This document shows, one piece after another, positions 59,916-64,000 of a stretch of 64,000 nt of DNA (positions within the stretch are counted from its first letter, which is position 1; the number at the start of each line of letters is the position of its first letter). Source of the DNA: Glandiceps talaboti (lineage: Eukaryota; Hemichordata; Enteropneusta; Spengelidae). The stretch spans positions 24,417,723 to 24,481,722 of the forward strand of contig NC_135556.1 in assembly GCF_964340395.1 (NCBI RefSeq), read 5' to 3'. The position numbers were made by a program, and so were the translations under genes. Below the pieces are notes generated by a model, which was given only the letters and a program-made list of their open reading frames with translations, ran no database searches and was not told the origin of the DNA.

Positions 59916-60499
59916 GGGAGCGTTCAGTTTTACAGCTACAGGGGCGGCAAATCATGGGAACTCATCTTAATTTAGTGGTCAAAGTAGTGAGTCGTTGAGT
60001 CAAGGGAGGGGTCGTCTTATTTTAGATGTTGAGTTGTGGCTCTCCGAATTAAAATATCCCACAAGAGCAGTCTTTAATGTTGTAAATTTGCGAATTCAAC
60101 TTTCTTGCAGTTTTGCCATAATAAACTACTTTTTACATCAGCCCTACTGACTTAGTATCTCCAAATATAGCTAAACGTGAGATTTCAGACTTCTCCTTAC
60201 AAAGCCAACATCTAGTAGTAAAGAAATCTCTAATGGATTCTGAAGTCGACTATCAATGTTATCAATGTGTACCATACGTTACCCTATAGAACACAGCACT
60301 AATTGACTAGATGAATACTTAAGAATGGTGCGTTTTGTGTCGCCAAAGGATCGGGGAGGGGAATTATCGTAGTTTTTTCATTTGTTGAGAAGTGGGCTGA
60401 TTTGTTTCGAGAAGGTTCACAGGGGGTCAGTCTATTTTCAGTACAACAAACACAAAAAAAACTATCGGCCCACCCTGGCCAGAAAAACTGAACGCTCCC
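59916..60499. mobile_element. Harbinger/PIF-like non-autonomous DNA transposon, 584 bp
   Basis: GGGAGCGTTCAGTTTT at 59916-59931 is repeated as its exact reverse complement AAAACTGAACGCTCCC at 60484-60499. TAA directly flanks both sides (59913-59915 and 60500-60502). A 3 bp TAA/TTA target duplication is typical of the PIF/Harbinger superfamily. There is no transposase frame inside. Confidence 0.85.
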
Positions 60500-61294
60500 T
60501 AATCTGGAGTAAAACTTGTTGACTTAGTATCTCTAGATCTCAAGTACCTTGTATCCTTTTTAGAGAGCGATACACCCCGGGGTACACCCAGCTGGTACAT
60601 GCAACATTTCTGTAACCCGACTTACCTAATCGACTCTTGCACAAGCTCGGATGGGATAGGGAAATATGTCTGGCATATATTGGTTCTCCAGAATACCACA
60701 ATCCACTCCACTCGTTCATGAAAAATGTTCGGAAATGCGACATGCGAATATAAAACCTATACATGGTGGTTCGCCAAGATCTTAACAATGAATGTACATG
60801 TATTACAATACGTGGACGTATGGTTATGAAGTCTAAAATAACCCCTGTCTATACGTACTGATATAGTAGTACCTTATATCTAATGATCTATAAAGAATGT
60901 ACACAATACAATGATCTACTAATCATTCTTTATTGACATGCAAATAACTGCAACCTTAAAAACTTATTTGTATTTTGTCATAATTCTAAGGATTCTTTAG
61001 CGTGTGACAAGGTTCTATCAAATTTGCATTGGTAACGTTTTTAAAAAGAAACTTTTGGTCGTCAAAATTCAATAATTTAAAAGCAATATACGTGGACTAA
61101 ATATATGTATTTGAAAATAACATCCCGACTTTTTTTTCTTTGCTTTGCGATGTGTTTCTTGTACTGCAGAAGGGCAGTTATCTCACACAGAGACCCCTTG
61201 GATATGAACAGAGTATGTACATCTCACATAGAGATGTATTCACTGAAAGTTATAAACCACTCATGTTAATTTGTTGTGGATCTTATACGTAATA

Positions 61295-61352
61295 TGTGCA
61301 GCAACAAGTTTAAGTCTTGAGGAAAAACTTGGTTTTGAATCCGACACCATGT
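61295..61352. repeat. interspersed repeat family A, fragment
   Basis: A fragment with CAAGTTTAAGTCTTGAGG, AACTTGGTTTTGAATCC and ACCATGTTAGT in the same order as copy 2. Only about 60 bases can be aligned. Confidence 0.5.
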
Positions 61353-61744
61353 TAGTTTGATTAGCATCGATACCTACCCTACACATTTGTATATCATGAT
61401 AGTGTTAATCAAATATTAAATATCTAGATCATACACTTTCGGCATTAGACAGTCTGGATGCCAACGTGGTCTCTAACCTAAACCACGTGTGAGTGGAGGT
61501 GTAAGTCGAATTAAACGATACCGTATAGGAACTAAACTATTTCAGCAAGATTGGAGAGTGTTCTGGTCGATAGATGCACCGTCATGATTTTAGGGCCATG
61601 TCGTAAAATACAAATTCATTGTTTTCTTACCTTAAGTTTACCTGTAGATGATTCAATTTATCACGTGGTGTCAATATTGAGACGTAAGTAATTATATCCA
61701 ACACAGTTACAGGTACTGTAGTTTTCAATAATAGACCTGTTGCC

Positions 61745-62048
61745 GGTTCCAAGATGCATTGCGCGTCTCTCCATACAATACCATGAATTCTGTACGCGCG
61801 GAGGGGTTTGCACGCGCTACTCAGGGAGGATGGTTGTCACATGACGGTACCCTGGGTTTAACCGTAAAATCCCACTCTGTCACCGATGGGGTTCAGTCGT
61901 TGTTCTATAAAATCACCCAAAGTTAAAGAGGTCAACATGTCTTACCATCAGTTCCTGATGAAAATGTTATTTCAAATGTAATAAAGACAAAACAAGACTA
62001 AATCTAACAACATAAGCGACGTCCTCTCGCGCAATGCATCTTGGAACC
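61745..62048. mobile_element. MITE-like element, 304 bp between perfect 21 bp inverted repeats
   Basis: GTTCCAAGATGCATTGCGCG near 61746 faces CGCGCAATGCATCTTGGAAC near 62028. Looser similarity extends outwards to CAATA...TATTG. The interior is CpG-rich and non-coding. No clear target duplication. Confidence 0.75.
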
Positions 62049-62192
62049 TGAACATCGACTATTGACACTTTCCTTAATCCATGTTGTAGTTCAAGTTTTG
62101 AATATATGTTTGAATATATATATATAACTCGGTGAGTTTCAATCTGCTAAGACAGTGCTCTATACCGCAGTGGCAGAGCGTAATAGTTTTGC

Positions 62193-62368
<176 letters not shown>

Positions 62369-63074
62369 TGTAAGCTTACATTCAAAAATTCCAAACTCTC
62401 CGTAAAGTAATGTAACATCAAGGTTCTTTGCAAAAGCTATAACATGAAAACCATATATAGAGTCAGAATATTGTCAACTCAGCAATATATTATCTCATTT
62501 GACTGTTACTATCCGATGAATTTGTTGAAAGACATCTCATATCACCACAGCCATGTCATGTACGTTATCAGCATTCCGCAAACTAGCATTGATTTTTCTT
62601 CTGTGATACATCGAACGATGCCTTAAAGAGGCTGTGGTTTGCTGTGGTTTACGACGATCGATGGCTATCGGTTGATTTATGTCACACATCGTAAACAATG
62701 TATATGTTAGTGTATACCGGTCTACACGTGGTGCAGAAATAATTTTCTTCGCGATGACAGTGAAAAAACTTGTAGCCTAACAGTTGATTGCAAGGCTCAA
62801 AGTAAATATATACTGTGTATTACATTTCACAAAGTCTGTATTAACTATATATATAAATAATACAATCACAAACCAATAATTTCTAACCTAAATATTTCGA
62901 GACAGGCAGAATCTAGCTCAGTGTAAAATAACAAACACCAGGCATACAAAATTGTACTACATGTATACCAATAAGGTAAGTTCTGTGTTCATAGGGTTTC
63001 ATGTAGCCAGGAAAACGGTGGAAGTGTGTAGGTAGGGTGGTAATATCCATTGCCATCATTAGACCAGTGATTCG

Positions 63075-63228
63075 TTAGTCTTTCTTACTGTTGGTTTGGA
63101 TTGATTCAGATAATGGTACAATGCCAAAAAATGTTTTATGTCTTTTGAATTGGTCGGATTTTCGGAACATCGCATCTGTTCCATGTAACCAGTCCAACAA
63201 ACCAAACGTTCCATAGTTGACGCTGAAC
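63075..63228 (-). CDS. FAXDC2: FAXDC2-like fatty acid/sterol hydroxylase, last coding exon (partial gene)
   Basis: A short terminal exon: acceptor ttattcacacag| at 63229, then one base finishing a split codon, then 50 residues and a TAA stop. The peptide contains NYGTFGLLDWLHGTDAMFRK and later RHKTFFGIVPLSESI. This matches the C-terminal end of the fatty acid hydroxylase superfamily (FAXDC2, related to sterol C4-methyl oxidase and cholesterol 25-hydroxylase), where YG.LG.LD.LHGTD..F and F.PLSESI are hallmarks. These are multi-pass ER enzymes with a di-iron histidine cluster; the HxxHH motifs must lie in earlier exons beyond the right edge. I saw no further exon between 63229 and 64000. FAXDC2 is the closest I recognise; a sister subfamily is possible. 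Confidence 0.85.
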
Positions 63229-64000
63229 CTGTGTGAATAACACAAAATAAGTTAAGTTGAATATTAGAGTGAGTACCGAAAAGGTTTCACTAATGTTTTT
63301 TGGCTGAACAGTGCTGAATTATTGTTTAAAGCCATACTCCTAGCCTGTTAACAAATTTACATGAATACTCTTCCAATATTATTTTTGAATAGTGTTTTTA
63401 AAATTAATGGATCTAGAGACAATTAGACTACTGTACAGTCTTTTGCAAACAGCATATACAAATTTGCATTCAAAATTTAAAAAAAATACATGTAAACTTT
63501 TAAAATAGGGCAACTCTGCCCTTTAAGCCAAACACTGACAGTCTTGTATGTATTCCAAGCAAATAAATACACACCATGGTAGCTATGATGCAGATCCATG
63601 GAAATAACAGGTAAAATGGTGGCCATTATTGTATATAATGTTTCAGTTTACAACAATTCTTTTGTAATTGAAGGGTTTCGACAACAATCTTATTTGTAAC
63701 TATGTATTTGTATTAGTATCGAACCTGTTGATCCACCACCACCACCACCACCACCACCAACCAAATATCAGTGACAGCCTGACAGGCTATTTAAACTCAT
63801 TTCACATTTATCAAAATGTGCCTTCAGATGCAGAGCTTGATGTCATTTGCTCAAAACTTTCAATAATCAATCAGGTACAAATGGATAACAAATAATTAAG
63901 GGATGGTGCAAATTTAACTTTTAAACGATTAAACTATTTAATTTTTACAAAATTTATTTATATTTATACATTTTTTATTTACCAGTTTACATTCATTTTA
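63229..64000 (-). other. FAXDC2-like intron (5' part beyond the window)
   Basis: Follows the acceptor at 63229 in gene orientation. AT-rich, with the CCA repeat; I see no upstream coding exon with hydroxylase histidine motifs before the window edge. Confidence 0.6.
63733..63759. repeat. CCA trinucleotide repeat
   Basis: Nine CCA units. An open plus-strand frame runs through it (63668-63895) with poly-His and then SDAELDVICSKLSIINQ and a possible donor CAG|gtacaa, but it has no ATG and no family I recognise. Confidence 0.9.

Noticed and set aside
60540-60788. 82-codon minus frame (with WSGLWYSGEPIYARHISLSH)
   Set aside because: It has no ATG start, no flanking splice sites that I can pair and no recognised domain; it lies directly beside the Harbinger-like element and may be chance.
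62128-62190. Short hairpin GCTCTATACCGCAGTGGCAGAGC considered as a tRNA or microRNA precursor
   Set aside because: Five-base stem only, no tRNA B-box or second arm, and it abuts a TA microsatellite.

Overview
The window looks like nuclear DNA from a bilaterian animal, most likely an invertebrate. The genes have GT-AG introns, the non-coding DNA is visibly AT-rich, and there are many microsatellites, minisatellites and short inverted-repeat elements. The protein sequences resemble vertebrate orthologues closely. One USP35/38-type gene and one Mastermind-type gene are present, which suggests a lineage without the vertebrate genome duplications, such as an invertebrate deuterostome or a lophotrochozoan. 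I cannot fix the species from sequence alone.

Three host genes are supported, all on the minus strand. From right to left they are: (1) the last coding exon of a FAXDC2-like fatty-acid/sterol hydroxylase (63075-63228), whose remainder lies beyond the right edge; (2) a complete two-coding-exon Mastermind-like Notch co-activator (56097-56408 and 40701-43820, 1143 residues) with a 12.3 kb intron; (3) a complete seven-coding-exon ubiquitin-specific protease of the USP35/USP38 type (25440 down to 17471, 1040 residues, catalytic Cys450 and His884). All splice junctions of the protease were read by eye and keep one open frame; its length is close to that of human USP38 as I remember it.

The rest is introns and intergenic DNA. 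Positions 1-17470 are downstream of the protease. They hold several tandem repeats, three short inverted-repeat elements (3069-3432, 7623-7874, 13621-13946) and one copy of an interspersed family that recurs at 18220 and 31130. Positions 25444-40700 lie between the protease and Mastermind. They include the CpG-containing probable 5' region of the protease, a perfect-looking 205 bp palindromic element with a 6 bp target duplication, other foldback DNA, long microsatellites and a 43 bp CCAAT-containing minisatellite. Mastermind intron 1 (43821-56096) carries a 0.5 kb CAGT array and other minisatellites. Positions 56409-63074 hold a CpG-containing 5' flank, two perfect CRE motifs 20 bp apart, a 584 bp Harbinger-like element with TAA target duplication, another inverted-repeat element and a long TA tract.

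Functionally the genes are not an operon-like unit: Mastermind works with Notch and CSL in the nucleus, the protease removes ubiquitin, and the FAXDC2-like protein is an ER lipid enzyme. Their shared interest is positional, because human MAML paralogues sit on the same chromosome arms as USP38, USP35 or FAXDC2. I found no convincing new multi-gene system, no tRNA, rRNA or CRISPR, and no virus-derived element. The most unusual local structure is a minisatellite inside the protease gene made from the end of one of its own exons, including the splice donor.
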